Shown: piece by piece, positions 7,932 through 15,057 of the stretch | How the letters are laid out: every line of letters begins with the position of its first letter | Position numbering within the stretch: position 1 is the stretch's first letter | Source of the DNA: Actinomycetospora succinea | GTDB lineage: Bacteria > Actinomycetota > Actinomycetes > Mycobacteriales > Pseudonocardiaceae | Length of the DNA: 64,000 bases | Direction: 5' to 3' | NCBI RefSeq assembly: GCF_004363095.1 | Contig: NZ_SNYO01000002.1 | Coordinates: 186,001 to 250,000 of the forward strand | Made by a program: the position numbers and the translations under genes | The notes under the pieces: model-generated | The model's input: only the letters and a program-made list of their open reading frames with translations | Databases searched by the model: none | What the model was told of the DNA's origin: nothing

Positions 7932-9047
7932 TCAGCCGTTGTCGGCGGCCGCGGTCGTCAGCACGATGCGGCCCATGTTGTCGTCGGCCTCGAGGAAGCG
8001 GTGCGCGACGGCCGCCGCCTCCAGCGGGAACGCGCGGTCGACCACCGGGCGGAAGCCGCGCCCGACCTCGGCCCACAGCGCCTCGGCGCTCGCGTCGTTG
8101 CCGGTGCGCACGCCGAGGACGCGCTGGTTGAGCGTGTAGAGCCGCGCCAGGTTCAGGGGCACCGTGCCGCCGAGGAACGCACCGGAGGAGACCACGGTGC
8201 CGCGGGGGGCGAGGACGTCGGTGACGCGGCCGAAGATCTCGGGCTCGCCGAGGTCGTCGACGGCCACGGCCACGCCGGCCCCGCCGGTGAGGGCGCGGAC
8301 GTCGTCGACGAAGGAGTCGGACATCGGGTCGAGCGCCGCCTCGAGGCCCAGGCCGAGCAGGCGCTCGCGCTTCCAGCCCGACCGCGAGGTGCCGATGACC
8401 CGCGCCCCGAGGTGGCGGGCGAGCTCGGCGGTGGTCGACCCGAGGGCCGACGCCGCGCCGACCACGAGCACCCAGTCGCCCTGGCGCAGGCCGGCCTGGC
8501 GGAGCTGGTTCATGGCGACGGGGCCGGCGAGCGCGACGCCCGCGGCGGTCGCGGGGTCGAGGTCGTCGGGGATGGCCCAGATCGCGGCGGCGGGGACCGC
8601 GGTGTACTCGGCGTAGGCGCCCGGGCCGTGCACGCCGGCGATGTGCAGGCGGGGACAGGCCTCCTTGGCGCCGTCGGCGCAGGCCGCGCAGTCGCCGCAC
8701 CCGAGGACCGGCCAGACGGCGACGTGCTGGCCGACGTCGATCCCGCGCACGTCGGCGCCGACGGCCACGACCGTCCCGGCGTGCTCGACGCCCAGGACGT
8801 GCGGCAGCGCGGGCCTCACCGGGTGCCGCCCGGCGCGCAGGGACACGTCGAGGAAGCGCCCGACGCACACGGCCGCGACCCGCACGAGGACGTCGCCGGG
8901 CCCCGGCTCCGGGGTCGGCACCGTGGCGAGTGTCAGCACGTCGGGCGGGCCGAAGCGGTCGAGCACGACCGCCGACATCGTGCGCGGGACCTCGGGCGGG
9001 ACGCGGGGCCAGACGGCGGGGACGGGACTCGCGGAGAGGGTCGGCAT
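7932..9047 (-). CDS. Zinc-dependent medium-chain alcohol dehydrogenase
   Basis: A 371-residue MDR-superfamily oxidoreductase. GVEHAGTVVAVG is in the catalytic domain, CGDCAACADGAKEAC carries the structural-zinc cysteines, and VVGAASALGSTTAELARHLGARV is the Rossmann nucleotide-binding region. ATG 9047 is chosen over upstream alternatives because AAGGAG stands 7 bases before it. The 5' untranslated region runs back to a promoter at 9121-9150 that closely resembles the SDR promoter. It is the first gene of the operon dehydrogenase-FAH hydrolase-dioxygenase and probably oxidises or reduces an intermediate of the same pathway. Confidence 0.87.
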   Translation of the reverse strand: MPTLSASPVPAVWPRVPPEVPRTMSAVVLDRFGPPDVLTLATVPTPEPGPGDVLVRVAAVCVGRFLDVSLRAGRHPVRPALPHVLGVEHAGTVVAVGADVRGIDVGQHVAVWPVLGCGDCAACADGAKEACPRLHIAGVHGPGAYAEYTAVPAAAIWAIPDDLDPATAAGVALAGPVAMNQLRQAGLRQGDWVLVVGAASALGSTTAELARHLGARVIGTSRSGWKRERLLGLGLEAALDPMSDSFVDDVRALTGGAGVAVAVDDLGEPEIFGRVTDVLAPRGTVVSSGAFLGGTVPLNLARLYTLNQRVLGVRTGNDASAEALWAEVGRGFRPVVDRAFPLEAAAVAHRFLEADDNMGRIVLTTAAADNG

Positions 9048-9120
9048 CGACGGGCTCCTTGTCGTGCGGCACGGAGCGCAGCGGAGCTGCCGCGCCGGAG
9101 GCCGAGCACTGCGCGGAGTC

Positions 9121-9150
9121 ATAGTGCACACACTTTGGTGGAGGACGCAA
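9121..9150 (-). promoter_or_regulatory. Promoter of the dehydrogenase operon with the shared operator
   Basis: On the minus strand TTGCGT (9150-9145), an 18-base spacer and CACTAT (9126-9121) form the pair. The spacer block CACCAAAGTGTG matches the SDR promoter at 2732-2761 in 11 of 12 positions and in its placement. A TGCACACA word (9125-9132, plus strand) overlaps the -10. Confidence 0.55.
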
Positions 9151-9167
9151 TGCGCTCCCGTGCGCCC

Positions 9168-9764
9168 TCAGCCGATCTTGCGGACGCGATAGCGGAAGTG
9201 CGTGACGCGCGCGCTCGGCACGACCAGGTACGGGTCGTCGAGCACGACCTCCGGGGCGTCCTCGCCGAAGAACCGCTTGCCGCGTCCGAGCACCACGGGG
9301 GCCAGGTCGATCTCCACCTCGTCGATCAGCCCCGCGGCGAGCGCCTGCCCGCCGACGTCGCCGGCCGTCACGGTCACGTCGGCCTCCCCGGCCAGCTCCC
9401 GGGCCGTCGCGACGGCCTTCTCGATGCCCTCGGTGACGAAGGTGAAGGGCGCGGTGCCGTAGTGCGGCCAGTCGGTGGGCACCGAGTGCGTGAGGACCAC
9501 GACGTGCTCGCCGGCGGGCGGGCGACCCTCCCAGCCGTTGGTGTGGTCGAACAGGTGGCGCCCGATGACACCCGACCGGACGCGTCCCCAGTGCTCGCGC
9601 ATCCAGTCCGCGCTCTCCCGGCCCGTGCGGAAGGGGCGCTGCTCGTCGCCGGCGTGGACGTCGACCTCACCGGCCGAGAACCAGTCGAAGATCGGACCCA
9701 CCGAGTCGTCGGGACGGGCGATGAACCCGTCGAGCGACATCGTCGCCACCAGCACCACGGCCAT
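9168..9764 (-). CDS. Dihydrofolate reductase / RibD C-terminal family protein
   Basis: This 198-residue protein of the DHFR-like fold begins MAVVLVATMSLDGFIA and has VIGRHLFDHTNGW, VTVTAGDVGGQALAAGLIDEVEIDLAPVVLG (two adjoining motifs) and a FRYRV end. These are the marks of the RibD C-terminal 'dihydrofolate reductase family', whose members mostly have unassigned NADPH-dependent activities. AGGAGG is 6 bases before ATG 9764. It is transcribed away from the aminotransferase gene, and a perfect dyad (9815-9840) lies in the shared upstream region. Confidence 0.82.
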   Translation of the reverse strand: MAVVLVATMSLDGFIARPDDSVGPIFDWFSAGEVDVHAGDEQRPFRTGRESADWMREHWGRVRSGVIGRHLFDHTNGWEGRPPAGEHVVVLTHSVPTDWPHYGTAPFTFVTEGIEKAVATARELAGEADVTVTAGDVGGQALAAGLIDEVEIDLAPVVLGRGKRFFGEDAPEVVLDDPYLVVPSARVTHFRYRVRKIG

Positions 9765-9814
9765 GACGAACCTCCTGTTCCTCGTGTGAACACGACGGTA
9801 TCGCTCTAGGACTC

Positions 9815-9840
9815 GTTGTTCAACCATCTAGTTGAACAAC
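9815..9840. promoter_or_regulatory. Perfect 10-bp inverted repeat, probable operator
   Basis: GTTGTTCAAC-CATCTA-GTTGAACAAC is a perfect dyad with a 6-base centre. It lies between the divergent reductase and aminotransferase genes. It is AT-richer than its surroundings and looks like a dimeric-regulator site (MarR, ArsR or TetR type). No regulator gene adjoins it, so the factor is encoded elsewhere. Confidence 0.5.
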
Positions 9841-9927
9841 CGGAGGTGCCGCTCACACGTCCTCGTTTGGTAGACCGGGACGCGGCACGGTGTCGTGTCA
9901 GTGCTCGATGTGCGAGGGGTAGTGCCA

Positions 9928-11139
9928 GTGGAGTTCCGCCAGTCGAACAAGCTCCGCGACGTCTGTTACGAGATCCGCGGCCCGGTGGTCGAGCAGGCGA
10001 ACCTGCTGGAGGAGGCGGGGCACAGCGTCCTGCGCCTCAACACCGGCAACCCCGCGCTGTTCGACTTCGAGGCGCCCGAGGAGATCGTCCAGGACATGAT
10101 CCGGATGCTCCCGCAGGCGCACGGCTACACCGACTCGCGCGGCATCCTGCCCGCGCGCCGGGCCGTCGCCCAGCGCTACCAGGCGCGCGGGCTCGACGTC
10201 GACGTCGACGACGTCTTCCTCGGCAACGGGGTCTCCGAGCTGATCTCCATGGCCGTGCAGGCGCTGGTGGAGGACGGCGACGAGGTGCTCGTCCCCGCGC
10301 CCGACTACCCGCTCTGGACCGCCGTCGCGACCCTGGCCGGCGGGAACGCCGTGCACTACCGCTGCGACGAGCAGGCCGACTGGGCCCCCGACCTCGACGA
10401 CGTGGCCCGCAGGATCACCGACCGCACCAAGGCGCTCGTGATCATCAACCCGAACAACCCGACCGGCGCGGTGTACTCGAAGGAGATCCTGGAGGGCCTG
10501 CTCGACCTCGCGCGCCGGCACGGGCTGATGGTGATGGCCGACGAGATCTACGACCAGGTGCTCTACGACGACGCCGTCCACCACGACGTCGCCTCCCTCG
10601 CGCCCGACCTCGTGGTCCTGACGTTCTCGGGGCTCTCGAAGACCCACCGCGTCGCCGGCTTCCGCTCCGGCTGGCTCGTCGTCACCGGGCCGCGGCAGCA
10701 CGCCCGCGACTACCTCGAGGGCCTCGCGATGCTGGCCTCGATGCGCCTGTGCGCGAACACCCCGGCGCAGTACGCGATCCAGGCGGCGCTCGGCGGGCGG
10801 CAGACGATCGGCGAGCTCTGCGCCCCGGGCGGGCGGCTGCACGAGCAGCGCGACCGCGCGTACGAGAAGCTCAACGCGATCCCCGGGGTGTCGTGCGTGA
10901 AGCCCCGCGGCGCGCTCTACGCGTTCCCGCGCCTCGACCCGGACGTCTACCCGATCAAGGACGACGAGCAGTTCGTGCTCGACCTCCTGCGCGAGGAGAA
11001 GATCCAGGTCGTGCAGGGCACGGGCTTCAACTGGCCCACGACCGACCACTTCCGGATCCTCACGCTCCCCCACGCGGCGACCCTCGACGACGCGATCACC
11101 CGCATCGGCTCGTTCCTGGAGACCTACCGCCAGGGCTGA
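9928..11139 (+). CDS. Class I aminotransferase, AlaT-like (alanine/aspartate type)
   Basis: This 403-residue PLP-dependent fold-type I aminotransferase has LNTGNPALFDF, GYTDSRGILPARRAV, IINPNNPTGAVYSKEIL, MADEIYDQVLYDD and FSGLSKTHRVAGFRSGW with the PLP lysine in SGLSK. It resembles the actinobacterial AlaT/AspC group (Rv0337c type) closely in length and in its start region RQSNKLRDVCYEIRGPV. GTG 9928 is preferred because AGGGG lies 8 bases upstream; GTG 9895 is an alternative. It would transfer amino groups between pyruvate and glutamate, the known role of AlaT. Confidence 0.85.
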   Translation: MEFRQSNKLRDVCYEIRGPVVEQANLLEEAGHSVLRLNTGNPALFDFEAPEEIVQDMIRMLPQAHGYTDSRGILPARRAVAQRYQARGLDVDVDDVFLGNGVSELISMAVQALVEDGDEVLVPAPDYPLWTAVATLAGGNAVHYRCDEQADWAPDLDDVARRITDRTKALVIINPNNPTGAVYSKEILEGLLDLARRHGLMVMADEIYDQVLYDDAVHHDVASLAPDLVVLTFSGLSKTHRVAGFRSGWLVVTGPRQHARDYLEGLAMLASMRLCANTPAQYAIQAALGGRQTIGELCAPGGRLHEQRDRAYEKLNAIPGVSCVKPRGALYAFPRLDPDVYPIKDDEQFVLDLLREEKIQVVQGTGFNWPTTDHFRILTLPHAATLDDAITRIGSFLETYRQG

Positions 11140-11150
11140 AGGGCTTTGCG

Positions 11151-11213
11151 AGCGATGCGGCATCGCTGGCGTCTGACGCCAGACTCGCCACATCCTCGCT
11201 GCGCGACACGCCG
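11151..11213 (+). repeat. Dispersed repeat module 1, copy A
   Basis: This 63-base module starts with the palindrome AGCGATGC-G-GCATCGCT, continues GGCGTC-TG-ACGCC and ends GCCACATCCTCGCT then GCGCGACACGCCG. It is almost identical to 39457-39520, differing by a few bases. Both copies are intergenic, and no open frame is conserved. Confidence 0.8.
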
Positions 11214-11237
11214 GTGCACCGTGGTCGGCGAGGTGTT

Positions 11238-11283
11238 TCAGCGTGGGGCTTGGACGCTGACGTCAGATGTCAGGAAATCCGCC
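11238..11283 (+). repeat. Dispersed repeat module 2, degenerate direct copy
   Basis: It runs from TCAGCGTGGGGC to GACGCTGACGTC and GTCAGGAAATCC. It matches the module at 39394-39438 with several changes. Together with 11339-11382 in the opposite direction it forms imperfect terminal inverted repeats around a ~55-base centre, so 11238-11382 is MITE-like. Confidence 0.7.
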
Positions 11284-11338
11284 TCGATCACCGACGGGGC
11301 GGCGCCGGCAGGCGACGCGGCATCCCCGTGGAGATCGT

Positions 11339-11382
11339 GGGGGCTTTCCTGACGTTCAACGCCAGCGTGGCCGCCAGGCTGG
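11339..11382 (-). repeat. Dispersed repeat module 2, inverted copy
   Basis: On the minus strand it reads GGCGGCCACGCTGGCGTT then GAACGTCAGGAAAGCCCCC, close to the copy at 39394-39438. It is the right arm of the MITE-like unit 11238-11382 and ends 16 bases before the stop of the ABC permease gene. Confidence 0.72.
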
Positions 11383-11397
11383 AACACGTCGACCCGG

Positions 11398-12165
11398 TCA
11401 GGAGCGGCTCGGGGCGACGAGGCGGTGGTCGGGCGTGAACAGGCGGCGGACGACGCCGAGGGCCACCACGGTCGTCGTGGTCGCCGCCGCCGCGAGGACC
11501 AGGAACATGACCACCGCCTGCACGAGCACCGCCGAGACCGGGTCGACGCCGGCGAGGATCAGCCCCGTCATCGCGCCGGGCAGGAACACCAGGCCGGTGG
11601 CCTTCGTCGTCTCGATCTGCGGGGTCAGCGCCGAGCGCAGGGCCGCGCGCAGGTAGGGCCGCGAGGCCTGGGACGACGGCTGACCCAGCGCCAGGCGCGC
11701 CTCGACCTCGTCGCGCTTGTCGCGCAGCTCCTCGAGCAGCCGGCGCCCGACGAGCACGGTCGCGGTCATCGCGTTGCCGATGATCAGCCCGGCGATCGGC
11801 ACCAGCGTCTTCGAGGTCAGCGGCAGCACGCCGAGACCGAAGATGACGGCCATCGTCACCGCGCTCGCCGCCAGGAAGGCGACGGCCGCGACCGGCAGCA
11901 GCCGCGGGACCTCGGGCGCGCGCTGGCGGGCGGTCCACCCGGCGTAGCCGACCATGAGGAGCACCCACAGCCAGGACCACCACAGCGACCGCCCCGGTGC
12001 GAGCAGCAGCACCAGCACGCCGCCGACCAGCAGCAACTGGACGAGGGCCCGCAGGGCGGCCCAGAGGATCGAGAGCTCGAGGCCCAGGCGCCACAGCAGC
12101 GACACCAGGGCGGCGACACCGACCAGCAGCAGCGAGACGGCGAGCCCGGCGAGGCTGACGGTCAC
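11398..12165 (-). CDS. ABC transporter permease, FetB/UPF0014 family
   Basis: A 255-residue integral membrane protein with about seven hydrophobic segments and the family blocks LVQLLLVGGVLVLLL, VPIAGLIIGNAMTATVL, QIETTKATGLVFLPGAMTGLILAG and MFLVLAAAATTT. The family is UPF0014 (FetB/YbbM), implicated in iron export and oxidative-stress resistance. It starts at GTG 12165, overlapping the ATPase gene stop by 4 bases, so the two form one transporter. It is divergent from the MAA operon; no link with MAA transport can be shown. Confidence 0.85.
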   Translation of the reverse strand: MTVSLAGLAVSLLLVGVAALVSLLWRLGLELSILWAALRALVQLLLVGGVLVLLLAPGRSLWWSWLWVLLMVGYAGWTARQRAPEVPRLLPVAAVAFLAASAVTMAVIFGLGVLPLTSKTLVPIAGLIIGNAMTATVLVGRRLLEELRDKRDEVEARLALGQPSSQASRPYLRAALRSALTPQIETTKATGLVFLPGAMTGLILAGVDPVSAVLVQAVVMFLVLAAAATTTTVVALGVVRRLFTPDHRLVAPSRS

Positions 12166-12797
12166 GTCGTCACCCGGCCTTCCGACACGTGCAGGACGCG
12201 GTCGGCGACGCGCCGTACCTGCTCCTCGTCGTGGCCCACCCAGACGACCGTCAGGCCGTCGCGCGCGAGCTCCAGCACCGACTGCTCGAACGTCCGCCGC
12301 GGGCCCTCGTCGAGCGCCGAGGTGGGCTCGTCGAGCAGCACCGCCTCCGGTTCGGTGATCAGCGTGCGCGCGAGGCACATCCGCTGGACCTCGCCGCCGG
12401 AGAGCGTGTCCGCGTCGCGGTCGAGCAGCGCGGCGTCCAGGGAGACCCGTTGCAGCACCCGGCGCACCGCGTCGTCGTCCGCGTCGGGCGCGGCGACGGC
12501 GAGGTTGTCGCGGACGGTCCCGGCGAACGGCGTCGCCCGCTGGAAGACCATCCCGACGCGCCGGCGCAGGGCGAGCACGTCGAGGTCGTCGAGCGGGGTG
12601 CCGCCGTACGAGACCGTGCCCGCGTCCGGCACGTCGAGACGGTCGAGCAGGCGCAACAGCGTGGTCTTGCCCGCCCCCGACGGCCCCCACAGCACCGTGA
12701 TGCCGTCGGACGGGATGTCGGCGTCGACGTCGTCGAGCACGGCACGGTCGCCGCGGCGGACGACGACGCCGCGCAGGGAGAAGCTCCGGTCGGTCAC
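12162..12797 (-). CDS. ABC transporter ATP-binding protein, FetA-like
   Basis: This ~211-residue ATPase has Walker A GPSGAGKTT, the Q-loop FQRATPFAG, the signature LSGGEVQRMCLARTL and Walker B AVLLDEPTSALD followed by the GHDEEQ H-loop. It pairs with the FetB-like permease through a 4-base overlap. The start is uncertain: GTG 12797 (MTDRSFSLRG) gives the usual N-terminus but has no strong ribosome site, and GTG codons at 12818 and 12821 are alternatives. The predicted role is export of iron or a related cation, based on the family. Confidence 0.85.
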   Translation of the reverse strand: MTDRSFSLRGVVVRRGDRAVLDDVDADIPSDGITVLWGPSGAGKTTLLRLLDRLDVPDAGTVSYGGTPLDDLDVLALRRRVGMVFQRATPFAGTVRDNLAVAAPDADDDAVRRVLQRVSLDAALLDRDADTLSGGEVQRMCLARTLITEPEAVLLDEPTSALDEGPRRTFEQSVLELARDGLTVVWVGHDEEQVRRVADRVLHVSEGRVTT

Positions 12798-12836
12798 GAT
12801 CGCCAGGGTTCCCCACACCACTTCCGCCGAATATCA

Positions 12837-12851
12837 GGTACCGTCGGTACC
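12837..12851. promoter_or_regulatory. GGTACC-GTC-GGTACC element before the MAA operon
   Basis: Two GGTACC palindromes are separated by 3 bases, 22 bases before the 57-residue peptide gene and between divergent transcription units. It could be an operator or part of the promoter (the following TACCTAGTAG looks like a -10 region). No known regulator site is assigned. Confidence 0.35.
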
Positions 12852-12872
12852 TAGTAGACGGAGGAGGACCCC

Positions 12873-13046
12873 ATGCTCGGCGACATCGCCGGAACCGCGC
12901 CCCTGCGCGAGGCCCTGGAGACCACCAACACCCTGCTCGAGCAGGTGCTCGAGGAGCTGCGGCGCGTGAACGCCGACGGGCTCGTCACCGTGGCCCAGGA
13001 GCTGCGCGCCATCCAGGAGGCGCTGCCCACTCCCGAGAAGGCCTGA
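12873..13046 (+). CDS. 57-residue helical peptide at the head of the MAA operon
   Basis: The peptide begins MLGDIAGTAPLREALE, and leucines recur every 3-4 residues (TLLEQVLEELRRVN, VAQELRAIQEAL), which predicts two amphipathic helices. GGAGGAGG lies 5 bases before the ATG, a strong ribosome site. It has no cysteine, signal or transmembrane segment. I do not recognise a family. It precedes the HAD-like gene by 82 bases that contain a strong hairpin, in the same direction as the mys genes. A small protein partner or a leader peptide are both possible. Confidence 0.7.
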   Translation: MLGDIAGTAPLREALETTNTLLEQVLEELRRVNADGLVTVAQELRAIQEALPTPEKA

Positions 13047-13085
13047 CGGAGGAGAAGTTTCGGCCCTTCCCCCTCGGGGACCCGC

Positions 13086-13112
13086 GTCGGGGCGCGACAC
13101 CCGCGCCCCGAC
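13086..13112. other. Hairpin between the small peptide gene and the HAD-like gene
   Basis: GTCGGGGCGCG-ACACC-CGCGCCCCGAC is a perfect 11-bp stem, with an outer CCCTTC/GAAGGG pairing possible at about 13072 and 13116. No T-run follows, so it could act as mRNA processing, stability or attenuation structure within the operon. Confidence 0.5.
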
Positions 13113-13128
13113 GGCGAAGGGACCCCTG

Positions 13129-13785
13129 GTGAGCGCACTCCTGTTCGGCTCGATCAGCAGCATCGCCGACACCTCCGAGATCCAGCGGGCGGCCTTCAAC
13201 GAGGCCTTCGCCGAGCACGGCCTCGACTGGAACTGGGACCGTGAGGGCTACCGGTCCCGCCTGGACCATGCCGGTGGCGCGGAGCGGATCGCGCAGGAGG
13301 CCCGCCGGCGCGGCGAGGACGTCGACGCCGCCGCCGTGCACGCCACGAAGTCCCGGATCTTCCGCGAGAAGCTGCGCAGCGGCGGCGCCGCGCCGCGCGA
13401 CGGGGTGCTCGACACCCTGGGCGCGGCCAAGAACAACGGCTGGAAGGTCGGCTTCGTCACGACGACGTCCCGCGACAACGTGCTCGCGGTGATCGACGCC
13501 CTCGGCCCCGCCGTCGGGCCCGACGACTTCGACGTCGTCGTCGCCACCGACTCGGTCGACGCGGTCAAGCCCGACCCCGCCGCCTACACCTTCGCGCTGC
13601 AGGCCCTCGGCGAGGAGGCCGGGTCCGCCGTGGCGATCGAGGACAACCCCGACGGGGTCCGCGCCGCCGCCGCGGCCGGCGTCACCTGCCTCGCGTTCCC
13701 GAACGAGAACACCGTCGCCGTCGACTTCCCGGGTGCCGCCCGCCGGGTCGACCGCCTCGCCCCCGAGGACGTCACCGCCGCCTGA
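13129..13785 (+). CDS. HAD-superfamily protein with degenerate catalytic motif I (probable pseudoenzyme)
   Basis: A 218-residue HAD protein of the beta-phosphoglucomutase/CbbY type. The cap domain holds FNEAFAEHGLDWNWD, motif II is FVTTTSRDN, motif III VKPDP and motif IV AIEDNPDG. Motif I, normally FDxDGT with the nucleophilic Asp, reads F6-G7-S8-I9-S10-S11, so both catalytic aspartates are replaced. Ordinary phosphatase or mutase chemistry is therefore unlikely. GTG 13129 is the start. It lies in line with mysA (72 bases, including a hairpin) and so probably serves MAA synthesis, perhaps as a binding or regulatory subunit. Confidence 0.8.
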   Translation: MSALLFGSISSIADTSEIQRAAFNEAFAEHGLDWNWDREGYRSRLDHAGGAERIAQEARRRGEDVDAAAVHATKSRIFREKLRSGGAAPRDGVLDTLGAAKNNGWKVGFVTTTSRDNVLAVIDALGPAVGPDDFDVVVATDSVDAVKPDPAAYTFALQALGEEAGSAVAIEDNPDGVRAAAAAGVTCLAFPNENTVAVDFPGAARRVDRLAPEDVTAA

Positions 13786-13809
13786 CCCCAGGCACCCCAC
13801 CTCCCTGCA

Positions 13810-13830
13810 GGCCGCCGCACCCCGGCGGCC
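13810..13830. other. Hairpin before mysA
   Basis: GGCCGCCG-CACCC-CGGCGGCC is a perfect 8-bp stem in the HAD-mysA gap, 27 bases before the mysA ATG. With the hairpin at 13086-13112 it brackets the HAD-like gene, suggesting segmental mRNA control (inference). Confidence 0.45.
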
Positions 13831-13857
13831 GGACGACGCGCGCCCGGACGGAGCCCC

Positions 13858-15057
13858 ATGACCGCCGAACCCACCCTCACCGCGACCGACACCGCCTTCC
13901 ACGTCGAGGGCTACCAGAAGATCGACTACTCGCTCGTCATCACCGACGGGGTGTTCGCCCCGGCCAACACCGGGCTCGCGGACGCCTACCGCCCCTACGG
14001 CCGCTGTCTGGCCGTGGTCGACGCGACCGTCGACGAGCTGCACGGCGACGCGATGCGCGCCTACTTCGCGCACCACGGGATCCACGTCACGGTGTTCCCG
14101 ATCGCCATCGACGAGGCCGACAAGACCCTGCGCACCGCGGAGCGGATCGTCGACGCGTTCGGCGACTTCGGCCTCATCCGCACCGAGCCGGTGCTCGTCG
14201 TCGGCGGCGGCCTCACCACCGACGTCGCCGGGTTCGCGTGCTCGATCTTCCGCCGGTCGACCGACTACATCCGCATCCCGACCACGCTGATCGGGCTCGT
14301 CGACGCCAGCGTCGCGATCAAGGTCGCGGTCAACCACGGCAAGGCGAAGAACCGCCTCGGGGCCTTCCACGCCTCCCGGCAGGTGTTCCTCGACTTCTCG
14401 TTCCTCGCGACCCTGCCCACCGAGCAGGTGCGCAACGGCATGGCCGAGCTCATCAAGATCGCCGTCGTCGGCAACGAGGGCATCTTCGAGCTCCTCGAGA
14501 AGTACGGCGAGGACCTGCTCGAGACCCGCTTCGGGCACCTCCAGGGGTCCCCGGAGCTGCGCGAGGTGACCGACCGGCTCACGTGGGACGCGATCGAGAC
14601 GATGCTGCGCCTCGAGGTGCCGAACCTCCAGGAGCTCGACCTCGACCGCGTCATCGCGTTCGGCCACACCTGGAGCCCGACCCTGGAGCTCTCCGCCGAC
14701 GAGCCGTTCTTCCACGGCCACGCGATCAGCGTCGACATGGCGCTCTCGACGACGCTCGCCGAGCGCCGCGGCTACATCACCGCCGCGGCCCGCGACCGCG
14801 TGCTCGGGCTGATGAGCCGCCTCGGGCTCTCGCTCGACAGCCCGCACCTGACCCCGGAGCTGCTGCGCAAGGCGACCGACTCGATCCTGCAGACCCGCGA
14901 CGGCCTGCTGCGCGCCGCGGTGCCGCGCCCGATCGGGACCTGCCACTTCGTCAACGACCTCGACGCCGACGAGCTCGTGGCGGCCCTCGACGCGCACCGC
15001 GAGGTCTGCGCCGGCCTCCCGCGCGCGGGCGCCGGCGTCGACGTGTTCCGCCGATGA
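13858..15057 (+). CDS. mysA: Sugar-phosphate cyclase: desmethyl-4-deoxygadusol synthase (MysA-like)
   Basis: This 399-residue NAD- and zinc-dependent cyclase belongs to the dehydroquinate-synthase superfamily. [20 protein letters not shown] is the nucleotide-binding region, [21 protein letters not shown] the core, and [19 protein letters not shown] and HGHAIS carry the metal ligands. The long form with [13 protein letters not shown] matches the EVS/DDGS branch that cyclises sedoheptulose 7-phosphate. With mysB next to it, conversion to desmethyl-4-deoxygadusol, the first MAA intermediate, is the likely role. GGAG precedes the ATG by 4 bases, and its stop overlaps mysB (ATGA). Confidence 0.88.
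   Translation: MTAEPTLTATDTAFHVEGYQKIDYSLVITDGVFAPANTGLADAYRPYGRCLAVVDATVDELHGDAMRAYFAHHGIHVTVFPIAIDEADKTLRTAERIVDAFGDFGLIRTEPVLVVGGGLTTDVAGFACSIFRRSTDYIRIPTTLIGLVDASVAIKVAVNHGKAKNRLGAFHASRQVFLDFSFLATLPTEQVRNGMAELIKIAVVGNEGIFELLEKYGEDLLETRFGHLQGSPELREVTDRLTWDAIETMLRLEVPNLQELDLDRVIAFGHTWSPTLELSADEPFFHGHAISVDMALSTTLAERRGYITAAARDRVLGLMSRLGLSLDSPHLTPELLRKATDSILQTRDGLLRAAVPRPIGTCHFVNDLDADELVAALDAHREVCAGLPRAGAGVDVFRR

Noticed and set aside
11140..11397. Protein-coding reading through the repeat locus
   Set aside because: Frames such as FLTFNASVAARLEH recur only because the repeat is shared; they have no start or conserved product.
11398..12797. FetAB-like ABC transporter as the MAA exporter
   Set aside because: It is divergent from the mys genes, and its family is linked to iron export; adjacency alone is not evidence.
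12985..14997. Long minus-strand frame opposite the HAD and mysA genes
   Set aside because: Composition is Arg/Gly/Ala-rich without any motif, and the plus strand carries clear enzymes.
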